Source: Oscillatoria acuminata PCC 6304 (GTDB lineage Bacteria > Cyanobacteriota > Cyanobacteriia > Cyanobacteriales > Laspinemataceae). Taken from it: a stretch of DNA of 64,000 nt. The DNA lies in the NCBI RefSeq assembly GCF_000317105.1, contig NC_019693.1, positions 2,108,001-2,172,000 on the forward strand, given 5' to 3'. Position 1 is the first letter of the stretch. Each line of letters begins with the position of its first letter. Both the position numbers and the translations under genes were made by a program. The notes under the pieces are model-generated. The model saw only the letters and a list, made by a program, of their open reading frames with translations. It had not been told where the DNA came from and did no database searches. This document shows, in pieces, positions 44,615 to 54,941 of the stretch.

Positions 44615-44851
44615 TTACCTGGATTTGGTATCACGCCAGTAGTCAGGGGGAATGGGGTCGTTGAAATCATCGCTAATCCACCCCATCCCTCGATGTAACC
44701 CAGAGATGCGAGGTTGAGGGGTTTGAGGTTCGATGTATTTTTGAGCTAGAAATTCAATGTAGTCTAGGACTTGTTGCGGCTGTTGAGGGGGTAGCTTTTC
44801 AAGTTGGCCGATCGCAGATTCAATTAAACTCTCGGTGGTTGAACTGGACAT
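44615..44851 (-). CDS. DUF2281 antitoxin, second copy (downstream of toxin)
   Basis: The protein has about 78 residues from the ATG at 44851, which follows GGAGG. It reads MSSSTTESLIESAIGQLEKL, then QVLDYIEFLAQKY and GLHRGMGWISDDFNDPIPPD. DUF2281 proteins act as VapB-type antitoxins. The copy at 45280-45504 is nearly the same over the first 50 residues and its upstream leader (ttttgacctccg) is also shared, so this is a duplication of the antitoxin. It differs at the toxin-contact region and carries six extra residues at the end (RDTKSR). Confidence 0.84.
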   Translation of the reverse strand: MSSSTTESLIESAIGQLEKLPPQQPQQVLDYIEFLAQKYIEPQTPQPRISGLHRGMGWISDDFNDPIPPDYWRDTKSR

Positions 44852-44890
44852 TTTGACCTCCGGAAAGGTTGTCAGGGACATAACAAGGCC

Positions 44891-45277
44891 CTACCAGACT
44901 CGATTCACGGGATAAGCATCGAAGATGGCATCAATACTTAGAAGTGGGTGCTGTTCTACGGTGGCTTGAGCGATTAAAATCCTATCAAAAGGGTCTTTGT
45001 GGGCGATCGGTAAATTCTCCAGCGCCCAAACGTGGGTGACTTGAATAGGGAGAAGTTGCATATTATTGGTTTGTTGTTGGGTTTCGATTAATTCCCGCAA
45101 GGGCAACTCTAGATTTAATTTCCCCAGTTGCAATTTGATTTGCATTTCCCAAACCCTGGCAACACTGAGAATCAATTCGTTGCTAGGGTCGGCCAATAAG
45201 CTATCAACCCTTTCTGAAAGCCTTTCACTGGCACCTGTCCACCACAGGAATGTGTGGGTATCCAGTAGCAATTTCAT
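44891..45277 (-). CDS. PIN domain toxin (VapC type)
   Basis: The protein has 128 residues. It opens MKLLLDTHTFLWWTGASERL (first catalytic Asp), has SVARVWEMQIKLQLGKL and HKDPFDRILIAQA (later acids), and ends IDAIFDAYPVNRVW. This is a typical VapC RNase. The upstream antitoxin gene is separated by 2 bases, and a second antitoxin copy lies downstream. The Trp at the end is common in this PIN subfamily and is not connected with the exported proteins at 25-30 kb. Confidence 0.9.
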   Translation of the reverse strand: MKLLLDTHTFLWWTGASERLSERVDSLLADPSNELILSVARVWEMQIKLQLGKLNLELPLRELIETQQQTNNMQLLPIQVTHVWALENLPIAHKDPFDRILIAQATVEQHPLLSIDAIFDAYPVNRVW

Positions 45278-45279
45278 GA

Positions 45280-45504
45280 TTACTCACTCCAATATTCAGG
45301 GGGAATGGGGTCGTTGAAATCTTCACTCATCCAAACTTTACCGCGATGTAACCCAGGGATGCGAGGTTGCGGAGTGTGAGGTTCGCTGTATTTTTGAGCT
45401 AGAAATTCAATGTAATCTATGACTTGTTGCTGCTGTTGAGGGGGTAGCTGTTGCAGTTTTGCGATCGCCGATTCAATTAAACTCTGGGTCGTTGAACTGG
45501 ACAT
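45280..45504 (-). CDS. DUF2281 antitoxin, first copy
   Basis: The protein has 74 residues: MSSSTTQSLIESAIAKLQQL, then QQVIDYIEFLAQKYSEP and GLHRGKVWMSEDFNDPIPPE. A strong GGAGG precedes the ATG. It is in the standard antitoxin-then-toxin position 2 bases before the PIN gene. It is the better candidate for the cognate antitoxin; the copy at 44615-44851 may protect in addition or may have drifted. Confidence 0.86.
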   Translation of the reverse strand: MSSSTTQSLIESAIAKLQQLPPQQQQQVIDYIEFLAQKYSEPHTPQPRIPGLHRGKVWMSEDFNDPIPPEYWSE

Positions 45505-45703
45505 TTTGACCTCCGCAAAGGTTATGGGATGGGCAGTTGAGATAAATTCAGCCTAGCACGGGGGTTGAGACTCCCGCAGGGGCGATCGCCTTGACGGTCC
45601 TCTACAGCAACGTTGGATCTTCTCTGGGCGATCGCATCCTGACCCGAATGCTATAACTGGGAGGCTCCCCTGGGACTCTCTGTATTTATTGTTGCTGATA
45701 CAT

Positions 45704-46853
45704 TTACGCGACATTTGTCCGGTTGTTCCCGGGCAATGCGACGACAGCACTATCACCGTTGAAGGTAACAGAGGCGGTATCCCGCAAAGCTTTTAGAAAG
45801 ATTCCAAAAGCACCATTCCAGTCTCGTGGTAGAGTGAAACCACACTCAGGACAACGGAACACTTTTGAGCCACCTAGTTTAGAATGAAGGTGACCACAGT
45901 GAGTACAGGTTTTACTGGTGTATTCTTCGGTCACATCTACAACTGTGGTTCCAGTTATTTCCGCTTGATGTCTCAGGGTTAGTTTGAATCGATAATGCGC
46001 CCAAGTTAGCATTGCTCGGGCAGTCTTAGATCTGATTTTCCGCTTCACCTTGGCAACCATGTTGGAAGTCTCGAAGGTCGGCAGAAAAATTACACTGTAG
46101 TTACGAGTCAAGTAGTGAGCAATTTGTTTGTGGGCCTCATCAACTAGATTGCGGATTTTGGTTCTCATTCGTTGAGCCGCTTGCCTCATCCGGCGTCGCC
46201 GTGAACGATTAGGTTCCTTGGCGATTCTGCTCATCAAATCATCCAGATGTTGGCATAGCCGAGTGATTGCGTCCTATATCTCCGGAGCCAAATTCTAAAA
46301 ATCGTGAACCATCAAACCCGGTCATAAAAGTTCGGACGCCCGGATCTAATGCAATCACGCCAGTAGCTTCAGTTGAGGTAACGGCAACAGGTTCAGGGAA
46401 AACCGCAAACCATCGACCTTTGGCAAACACCAACTGAGTCCCTTGGTCACAAGTTTTAGGGATAGGTTCAGAAGCGGTAAAAGTCAATCCTTTCGTTAGT
46501 CTTGGATACCAACTCCCTAAAGAGAAATTAGCATCATTGAACTTAATTGCTTGAGAACTGTCACGACAACTTCTAAACCTTGCGCCAGGACTGGCTATCC
46601 AGGCGAGATAGGCATCAAATATGGCATTTTGCCGAATGTGGCAGGGTGTTTCTTTGACCCATGCAGGTAAATCACTCTGCATCACTTCATTGCGTAATTT
46701 CAGTTTGCTTAGTCGTTTACCACTCCTGGACAATGCAATTGCTTGGTTGTAGCAGTATCGACAAGCCGCCAGCCATTTACGCCAGACTTTATTTAGTTCA
46801 GGACTGGGGTAAATCCGGATCTTCTTTGACCTGAGTTTTGTATTTACCTGCTC
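45704..46853 (-). pseudogene. tnpB: TnpB (RNA-guided nuclease of IS607), single frameshift
   Basis: Two overlapping frames together give a TnpB. The first (from about 46853 to 46239) has KLRSKKIRIYPSPELNKVWRK, the RuvC-I Asp in TGVIALDPGVRTFMTG and FGSGDIGR. The second (to 45704) continues ITRLCQHLDDLMSRIAKE, then STVIFLPTFETS-type RuvC-II region, the zinc finger CTHCGHLHSKLGGSKVFRCPEC, and RuvC-III in LPRDWNGAFGI. One extra A near 46263 breaks the frame between GDIGR and ITRLC. Everything else is conserved, so the loss is recent or a base-calling error. An omega RNA would be expected to overlap the 3' end (about 45560-45760). Confidence 0.85.
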
Positions 46854-47389
46854 CGGAGAGTCGGGAGCTAAAGCCGTAGAGGATGGCGAGGAAGTCCTCA
46901 ACCATTTCTCATTCTGGACTGAGACTTGTCTGATTGAGAACCACGAGTTTACACCTGTTTTGTTCGCTCCCGCATCGAAACAAGTCAAACCTGTTGTGCC
47001 GTCAGGCATATCTTGCCAATCGGTCTTTGTGTGCAATGACAACCATGCGGACATTTCCTGACAGAACTTGTCCCAATAAGGTAAGCATTTTCTTTTCTGT
47101 GAAGTTGAGTCCACCTCCGATTTCTGCGATAACTTCGGCTTCGGGATACAGGCTTGAGAGTCCGGCAACCTGTCGGTTGAGGTCGCTTTGCTGGGCGCGA
47201 CTACTAACTCTGGTATAGATAACGACTTTACGTTTGTCACTGCCTGAGAAGGCAGCATAAGACTCAACGTTGTATCGTATGAGCCCAGCAGGAGTTCTGA
47301 TGGTCTCGATTGATCCATTTTCATCCCATCCTTGGAGTATTCTTTCGTGGACTCCAAGGATGAACGCTGCTTCTTTGGGCGTGACATAT
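46798..47389 (-). pseudogene. tnpA: IS607 serine resolvase TnpA with two in-frame stops
   Basis: The frame reads YVTPKEAAFILGVHERILQG (MerR-type helix-turn-helix), SIETIRTPAGLIRYNVESY, then KRKVVIYTRVSSRAQQSDL with the catalytic Ser of serine recombinases, QVAGLSSLYPEAEV and RMVVIAHKDRLARYA. A TGA follows, with a small insertion before RFDLFRC, then LVVLNQTSLSPE and another TGA, and finally FSSRLSGAGKYKTQVKED. No ATG remains at the start. The long open frame on the same strand and another phase in this stretch is not the real gene. Confidence 0.82.
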
Positions 47390-47491
47390 CTGACAATAGG
47401 TTTGCCTTCAAATGTTCTCGCCTATTATAACGCATTGCCCTAAGATGTTTAACTAACCTGTGATTAAATCAAGCTCTCTATTTCTATCTCT

Positions 47492-49363
47492 ATGAATGAA
47501 CTCCAAGCGGATGTTTTAGTTGTCGGTGGCAGTACGGGAGGGACCGCTGCGGCCATTCAAGCAGCACGGCGCGGTGCTAACACGGTGTTAGTCAGTGAAT
47601 TTCCCTGGTTGGGAGGAATGCTCACCAGTGCAGGGGTTTCGGCCCCGGATGGTAATGAGTTGGCGGCATTTCAAACAGGTCTATGGGGTGCTCTGCTGCA
47701 ATCTCTGCAATGTCAGCAACAAGGCGGATTGGATCACGGATGGGTCAGTTTTTTTACTTTTGACCCACGCACTGCGGCACAAATTTTTGCAGATTGGGTG
47801 AAAGAACTGCCGAATCTGCACTGGATTTCTGGACAAGTTCCAGTAGAAGTGCTGCGCGATGGAACTGCGATCGCCGGAGTTCAGTTTCCAGATGTGATTG
47901 TCAAAGCGCAAATCACCCTGGATGGGACGGAATTGGGCGATTTACTGGCATTGGCAGAAATGAACTATCGCTGGGGTTGGGAATTTCAAGGGGAGTGGCA
48001 TGAACCCAGCGCCCCTGTTTCCTCCAATCCGTTAACCGAACGATATCCTGTACAAGTGCCTACCTGGGTGGTGGTGATGCAGGATTATGGGGAAGGGGCG
48101 AGTGCCCCGGAAATTCCGGTATCTCCTATTGAGGATTGCAGTCGCTTTTTGGGCGCTTGGGACAACTATGGCCCTGAGTCTTTTCTCAATTACGGCAGAT
48201 TGCCTGGAAATCGATTCATGATTAATTGGCCCATTCAGGGTAATGATTATGGGGAAGGGGTAGGGCGACTGGTGGCAACGGACGCATCACGTTTAGCGTT
48301 TCTCCAAGAGGCGCGATCGCATTCTCAAAGTTTTGCCTGTTTTATCCAATCTGAATTGGGGCCTCGCTATGGGTTGGCTGAGGATATTTTTCCCTTATCT
48401 ATAAAAGGAGTCGAAGGGAACAGCAATTTTTCTAAAACCTCGGTTTTAGGGGGTGGGGCCTACGCTTTGCATCCTTATTATCGAGAAAGCAGGCGGTTGG
48501 TGGGGGTGAAAACGATTACAGAACGAGATATTTTGCCTGGGGTTGGGGGGCGCGTGGCTCCTTTATCTGTGGATGAGTCAGGAGTCTGCGATGCGATCGC
48601 CTTGGGGAATTATGCCAATGATCATCATTACCCCAATTTAAAAAATCTAGACCCTGCTTTCAATCTGGCCCCCAAATCCATTCGCTGGGGTGGGCGTTGG
48701 ACGGGGACACCTTTTACGATTCCTTATGGTTCTTTGGTCCCGTTGGCAATCGATGGACTGTTAGTTTGTGAAAAAAATATTTCGGTATCCCATATTGCCA
48801 ATGGGGCGACTCGTCTACAACCTGTGGTGATGGGAATTGGACAAGCGGCGGGAATGGCAGCGGCCCTCTGTGTGGAAAAAAATTGTCAACCGAGGGATTT
48901 GCCTGTGCGGATGTTGCAAGAGGCGTTACTCCAGGATGCGATCGCCCCAACCGCTCTGGTTCCTCTGTTTAATCTGACTCGTGAAGATAGCGACTGGTTG
49001 GAGTGTCAGAAATTTTATTTAGAAAATCCAGAGCAGTATCCCCTCAGTGGCGATCGCCCAAACCCGGGAGAATTTTCTAAAATTCACCAGACATCCGCAA
49101 CCGATATCCAATCATCCATTCCACATCGCTCCATTAACAATTGCCAACAATTTATGGGGGTGTTTCAGAAAAAAGCATTGCAGGACTATGCCATCATCCT
49201 GACGCATCCGGTAGAAATGGCCGGTCAAAGTTGGAGTCTGGTCACCTGGCGTGCAGAAATAGACTGTCAATTAAAAGAATGCCCGGATGAGCAAGTCTTA
49301 ACAATTTGGGGCCGTCAGAATTCCTCGGGAAATTGGATCATCGTGGCAGAACTGATCCCTTAA
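47492..49363 (+). CDS. FAD-dependent oxidoreductase (FAD_oxidored family)
   Basis: The protein has 623 residues. The dinucleotide fold ADVLVVGGSTGGTAAAIQAAR is at residues 6-26. GTELGDLLALAEMNYRWGWE and the C-terminal GATRLQPVVMGIGQAAGMAAAL block match the FAD_oxidored (PF12831) layout. Members are often annotated as putative glucose-inhibited division-like or xanthan-lyase-like FAD proteins with unknown substrates. It is monocistronic here. Start ATG at 47492; no strong ribosome site is visible. Confidence 0.85.
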   Translation: MNELQADVLVVGGSTGGTAAAIQAARRGANTVLVSEFPWLGGMLTSAGVSAPDGNELAAFQTGLWGALLQSLQCQQQGGLDHGWVSFFTFDPRTAAQIFADWVKELPNLHWISGQVPVEVLRDGTAIAGVQFPDVIVKAQITLDGTELGDLLALAEMNYRWGWEFQGEWHEPSAPVSSNPLTERYPVQVPTWVVVMQDYGEGASAPEIPVSPIEDCSRFLGAWDNYGPESFLNYGRLPGNRFMINWPIQGNDYGEGVGRLVATDASRLAFLQEARSHSQSFACFIQSELGPRYGLAEDIFPLSIKGVEGNSNFSKTSVLGGGAYALHPYYRESRRLVGVKTITERDILPGVGGRVAPLSVDESGVCDAIALGNYANDHHYPNLKNLDPAFNLAPKSIRWGGRWTGTPFTIPYGSLVPLAIDGLLVCEKNISVSHIANGATRLQPVVMGIGQAAGMAAALCVEKNCQPRDLPVRMLQEALLQDAIAPTALVPLFNLTREDSDWLECQKFYLENPEQYPLSGDRPNPGEFSKIHQTSATDIQSSIPHRSINNCQQFMGVFQKKALQDYAIILTHPVEMAGQSWSLVTWRAEIDCQLKECPDEQVLTIWGRQNSSGNWIIVAELIP

Positions 49364-50900
<1,537 letters not shown>

Positions 50901-51018
50901 AATGGCATCGGGCTTCCTCTCATTCCATCCTTGCTGAATGGGGAAGGAATGCCCTCTGCTTCAAACGTCAATCAGTGTGTTTCCCATCAATCTAGTCTAA
51001 AGTCTATAAATCTCCTCT

Positions 51019-51040
51019 AACGCCCCTTTATAGGGGCGAA
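51019..51040. terminator. Hairpin 120 bases after hetR
   Basis: An 8-base GC-rich stem (CGCCCCT / AGGGGCG with a 4-base loop) lies at 51021-51038. There is no long T run on either strand, so it is only a possible terminator. Confidence 0.45.
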
Positions 51041-51110
51041 ATATTGGGGAGTTATCGATAAAATTTCAGCATTTAACCGCAGGAAGAACAATTCTAGAAA
51101 CCTGGTTTTT

Positions 51111-51345
51111 TTAAGAGTTTAGAACCATCTGCCAAACCCATTCCAGCTTCATAAATCCCATACCCTTCCCCCGCCGTCGCAATACCCGTCGCCAAAGTCG
51201 TCGCCCCCATCTGACCAGCAAAGGCAGCAGGTAACTTGAAATCCTGAATGAACGAGGTGTCGAACATCCCCAGCGCTTCAGAGATACTGATGCCATCTCC
51301 AATGACATACTAAGTCCAGACATAGACTCCAGACAACGCAAAGCT
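51111..51345 (-). pseudogene. Fragment of an unknown gene with a stop and lost start
   Basis: The best frame reads SGVYVWT-stop-YVIGDGISISEALGMF, then DTSFIQDFKLPAAFAGQMGA and GIATAGEGYGIYEAGMGL, followed by DGSKLLKKPG. The Gly/Ala-rich helical character resembles pieces of polymorphic toxin pre-toxin regions, but I cannot name a family. A different frame here is open for 76 codons but its Arg/Trp-rich product looks like a by-product. It lies just downstream of a zinc-ribbon protein gene. Confidence 0.4.
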
Positions 51346-51347
51346 GA

Positions 51348-51815
51348 TCAATGCTCAACCCAAATTGAGTGTCTAGGTAAAGACTGACCACAGTTTGGAC
51401 AGGGAAAAATTGGATATTTTTCAGCAGCCTTCATAAGTTGAAACCTTTTCCCTAAAACCCCTTCTCCCATGTATGAATCTGGTAGCATAGGATTGGCAGA
51501 GCGACCTCTCCAACCACAAAAATCACAGGTTAAGGTTTCTAAATGAACTCGTTGGACTGTAGATTCTATATGAAGAAAAATATAGGGTCTCCACTCTCGC
51601 CATGTGGTTGATATATATCCTAATCCAATTTGCAATTCAGGGTATTGATTTATGAATTCTAAAGTAGACCAGAACCAGGGCACATCAATTCCAGTTACTC
51701 GATTTCCATCAAGGACAGGCTCGGTTTGTAAATACTGCCAGTCGTCTAAACTGGGAATGACGATCGGCTGGCCGTCAATCCAGAAATGTTTGATACTCTC
51801 TTTCGATGAGTTCAT
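51348..51815 (-). CDS. Hypothetical zinc-ribbon protein
   Basis: The protein has 155 residues. A C-terminal pair of CxxC motifs (TCDFCGWRG and FPCPNCGQSLPR), 48 residues apart, suggests a zinc ribbon. The N-terminal half is rich in aromatic residues (FWIDGQPIVIPSLDDW and WREWRPYIFLHIES). I do not recognise the family. Position next to a fragment that resembles a toxin C-terminus makes an orphan immunity protein possible; this is a guess. The start is ATG at 51815. Confidence 0.6.
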   Translation of the reverse strand: MNSSKESIKHFWIDGQPIVIPSLDDWQYLQTEPVLDGNRVTGIDVPWFWSTLEFINQYPELQIGLGYISTTWREWRPYIFLHIESTVQRVHLETLTCDFCGWRGRSANPMLPDSYMGEGVLGKRFQLMKAAEKYPIFPCPNCGQSLPRHSIWVEH

Positions 51816-52053
51816 TAGAGGTTGATCCGATAATTTTATTGAATTGGCTTGAACAAATTGGAACCATAACGAATCGGTCTAGTCCAACTGTCTTTCTCGG
51901 ATATTGCTCCCAGTCTCCCACTCGGAAGTTCCCAACGATATCCCCTCATAAATCGTCGAGGGATGGAAAGCCAAAGTAAACCGCTTAAAGCTAGTTTCAA
52001 AGGTGAAGAGTGAATCCTTATGAGTGACCGACCGGGCGATCGCCTGGAAAAAC

Positions 52054-52932
52054 TTAAGCTTTGCGAGTACCGATTCGCCTTGAACTCCCCTGTTGTCGCT
52101 CTAAAATTTCTTTCGCTACTAAACTAATCAATCCCAAACAGGCTAATAGTGCTGCTGCGGAAAATGCTGATTGGGTTTGATACTGCTTATAGGCTTCCTC
52201 CACAAATAACGGTAACGTTTGGGTTTTGCCAATTAAGTTGCCAGAGACGACAGCAACCGCTCCAAACTCGCCCATTGCTCGGGCATTGGTTAAAATAACT
52301 CCATACAGCAGTCCCCAGCGGATATTCGGTAAAGTAATTCGCCAGAAGATTTGCCAATCATTTGCTCCCAAGGTTTTTGCGGCTTCTTCCTGTTCGGGTC
52401 CCGTTTCCTCTAAAACAGGAATCACTGACCGAGCGACAAAGGGAAGGGTTACGAATAAACTGGCAATTACGATTCCCGGTAAAGCAAAAATAATCTGAAG
52501 ATTGGCCGATTGAATCAGGGGACCAAACCACCCATTCCGTCCATAAAGCAGGATAATCATCAACCCAGCGACAACAGGTGAGATAGAAAATGGCAAGTCA
52601 ATGATGCTCACAATAAACGCTCGACCGGGAATTTTATGGCGGGTGATCGCCCATGCCGCACATAATCCAAACAGGGTATTAATCGGCAGTACAATAACTG
52701 CAACAATTATGGTTAGCTGAATCGCGGGTAAAAAGTCATGGTCCCTAAAGTTAGTAAAGAAGGGGCCGAACCCGGCTCTAAAGGCTTGATAAAAGACATT
52801 CAATGCCGGAATGAAGAGCACCAATGCTAAGTAGCCGATCGCCACCCCAATGGCAATCCTCTGGATCCATTTTTCTTTCTTTTGTGAATTATCAATATTT
52901 TGTCCTAGATCATGACTGATTGGTTTAAGCAT
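52054..52932 (-). CDS. cysW: Sulfate ABC transporter permease CysW
   Basis: The protein has 292 residues with six membrane helices of the ABC permease type. The conserved cytoplasmic loop EEAAKTLGANDWQIFWRITLPNIRWGL is the EAA motif that docks on CysA. FPISPVVAGLMIILL-type and RAMGEFGAVAVVSGN segments are typical of CysW. It starts inside the last codons of cysT (8-base overlap). It carries sulfate or thiosulfate across the inner membrane with CysT. Confidence 0.95.
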   Translation of the reverse strand: MLKPISHDLGQNIDNSQKKEKWIQRIAIGVAIGYLALVLFIPALNVFYQAFRAGFGPFFTNFRDHDFLPAIQLTIIVAVIVLPINTLFGLCAAWAITRHKIPGRAFIVSIIDLPFSISPVVAGLMIILLYGRNGWFGPLIQSANLQIIFALPGIVIASLFVTLPFVARSVIPVLEETGPEQEEAAKTLGANDWQIFWRITLPNIRWGLLYGVILTNARAMGEFGAVAVVSGNLIGKTQTLPLFVEEAYKQYQTQSAFSAAALLACLGLISLVAKEILERQQGSSRRIGTRKA

Positions 52933-53776
52933 ACCGTCTTCCCCACGCTTGTACGAGATTAATTGCGAATAAGATGAGCAAAGAAACTGCTAACAGCACA
53001 ACCCCTATCACCGTGGCACCATAGTAGTCATATTGTTCTAGGCGTTGAAAAATTAAGACCGGGGCGATTAAATCCTTAAACGGAATATTTGACGCCACAA
53101 TCACAATGGAACCATACTCTCCCACGGCCCGGGAAAACCCCAAAGCTACCCCAATTAAAATTGGTGAAAGCAACTGGGGAATAATAATTCGCCAAACGGT
53201 TTGAAAGTTAGAAGCGCCCAAACTCCAAGCGACTTCTTCGATTTCTGGCTCTAGTTCCCTTAAGACAGGCTGCACGGTTCGCACCACAAACGGAAGGGAG
53301 ATAAATAACATGGCAATGCCGACTCCGAACCGGGTAAAAGAAATTTGAATGCCAAACGGTGCCAGCAGGGAACCGATCCAACCCGTGCGACTATAAACCG
53401 TGGAGATCGTCAAACCCGCCACTGCTGTGGGCAAGGCAAAGGGCAAATCAATTGCTGCATCAACAATCCGCTTAAAAGGAAAGTCATAGCGCACTAAAAC
53501 CCAAGCAATTAAAGTCCCAAATACGCCATTAATCAGCGCCGTAACAAAAGCAGTAACAAAGGTGACATCATAAGCAGACATCGCCACCGGACTGGTCGCT
53601 ATTCGCCAAAATTCACTGGGGTCTTTTGTTGCAGACATCCACAACAAGGCTGCCATCGGCAGTAACAGCATGATGGTCAGATAGCCAATCGTAATCCGCC
53701 AAGGCCAAGATAGATGGAGGAGGCTACCGAGGGAGTTTAGTAATTTTTTGTGAGGATTATTGAAAGAAATTGCCAT
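52925..53776 (-). CDS. cysT: Sulfate ABC transporter permease CysT
   Basis: The protein has 283 residues. It has six helices, the EAA loop EEVAWSLGASNFQTVWRIIIPQLLSP, and the family segments DLPFALPTAVAGLTIST and RAVGEYGSIVIVASNIP. It pairs with CysW as the membrane channel. It is separated from cysA by 67 bases and overlaps cysW. Start at ATG 53776 (MAISFNNPHKK). Confidence 0.95.
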   Translation of the reverse strand: MAISFNNPHKKLLNSLGSLLHLSWPWRITIGYLTIMLLLPMAALLWMSATKDPSEFWRIATSPVAMSAYDVTFVTAFVTALINGVFGTLIAWVLVRYDFPFKRIVDAAIDLPFALPTAVAGLTISTVYSRTGWIGSLLAPFGIQISFTRFGVGIAMLFISLPFVVRTVQPVLRELEPEIEEVAWSLGASNFQTVWRIIIPQLLSPILIGVALGFSRAVGEYGSIVIVASNIPFKDLIAPVLIFQRLEQYDYYGATVIGVVLLAVSLLILFAINLVQAWGRRYA

Positions 53777-53843
53777 AAGAAAATCCGAATTATTGTTACT
53801 ATTTATTGATTACACCAAACAGCCATAAAAATTAACTATTAGA

Positions 53844-54854
53844 TTAACAAACAGAAGAAAATATTCTGGTTTCTTTGGGCTTGATGTAAACTTCTTGATG
53901 GGCTTTGAGTTGCAGTTCATCAAACCGCTCTCGACTTAATTGCGCTGTCAGCATCGCCCCAGATTTCAACACTAATTCTAGTTGAATCTCCCATCCTAGA
54001 TGAACCAAGCGCGTTATTTTTGCCGAAACAAACTCAGGTTCTGGATTGGTTTTAATTAATAAATCATGAGGACGCAAAAATATTTTTTCCGAGGATAAAA
54101 CTTGAGACTGAGTTGTACAGAGTCCTGAATTAATAGGAAGAACATTCACCGGCCCAATAAAACTCATGACAAACGAACTGGCGGGTTTATCATAGATTTC
54201 GCTGGCTGTCCCCACTTGTTCCACCCGACCATTGTTCATCACCACAATTTCATCGGCGACTTCCATAGCTTCTTCTTGATCGTGGGTGACAAAAACCGTG
54301 GTGACATGAACTTCATCATGCAAGTGCCTCAGCCAAGCTCGCAATTCTTTACGGACTTTGGCATCTAATGCTCCAAAAGGTTCATCGAGTAACAAAACTT
54401 TGGGTTGTACGGCTAAAGCTCTGGCTAACGCAATCCGCTGGCGTTGACCCCCAGAGAGTTGTGCCGGATAGCGATCGCCTAATCCTTGCAGTTGCACCAA
54501 CTCCAACAACTGTTCCACCCGTTCACGAACTTGGGGCTTAGGAACTTTCCTAATTTCTAAGGGAAAGGCAATATTCTTCCGAATTGTCATGTGTTTAAAC
54601 AGCGCATAATGCTGAAACACAAAGCCAATATTTCGCTCCTGAACCCGAACTTTTGTGGCATTTTCTCCAGTTAAATAGATTTCACCTTGATCCGGTGCTT
54701 CTAGTCCGGCAATCAGTCGCAGTAAGGTCGATTTACCCGAACCGGAAGGTCCTAAGAGGGCAACCAAAGAGCCGCTCTGAATATCGAGGTTGACCTGATC
54801 AAGGGCTAAAAATGAACCGAAATTTTTAGAAACGTCCTGAATTAAGATTCCCAT
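53844..54854 (-). CDS. cysA: Sulfate ABC transporter ATPase CysA
   Basis: The protein has 336 residues. Walker A is [20 protein letters not shown], the signature [16 protein letters not shown], and Walker [17 protein letters not shown], with the switch His in [10 protein letters not shown]. Residues 240-330 are a TOBE-type regulatory domain, as expected for CysA. It powers sulfate import. The gene order here (binding protein, cysA, cysT, cysW) differs from the common sbpA-cysT-cysW-cysA order. Confidence 0.95.
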   Translation of the reverse strand: MGILIQDVSKNFGSFLALDQVNLDIQSGSLVALLGPSGSGKSTLLRLIAGLEAPDQGEIYLTGENATKVRVQERNIGFVFQHYALFKHMTIRKNIAFPLEIRKVPKPQVRERVEQLLELVQLQGLGDRYPAQLSGGQRQRIALARALAVQPKVLLLDEPFGALDAKVRKELRAWLRHLHDEVHVTTVFVTHDQEEAMEVADEIVVMNNGRVEQVGTASEIYDKPASSFVMSFIGPVNVLPINSGLCTTQSQVLSSEKIFLRPHDLLIKTNPEPEFVSAKITRLVHLGWEIQLELVLKSGAMLTAQLSRERFDELQLKAHQEVYIKPKETRIFSSVC

Positions 54855-54941
54855 GATTACAACTGGTGGGGTGAAGTTAATAAAAGGCTCTCTTGGAAAG
54901 CATCATCAGATTCAACGGATGAGGTTCCAACTGATGCGATG

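Larger units (their letters stand above)
45704..47440 (-). mobile_element. IS607-family element, inactive
   Basis: The element has tnpA and tnpB in the order usual for IS607, overlapping by about 56 bases. Its ends are not visible by eye since IS607 elements lack terminal repeats and target duplications. Both genes are broken: tnpA has two in-frame stops, and tnpB a frameshift. The limits given are the minimum defined by the genes. Confidence 0.75.

Noticed and set aside
44891-45277. PIN toxin also ends in RVW, like the exported proteins at 25-30 kb
   Set aside because: It is a cytoplasmic VapC-type protein without export signal or linker; this kind of ending is common in its own subfamily and is probably coincidence.
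46854-47435. First half of a long minus-strand frame that runs into TnpB
   Set aside because: The better reading in another phase is the IS607 resolvase with its helix-turn-helix and catalytic Ser motif, interrupted by stops; the open frame is a by-product.
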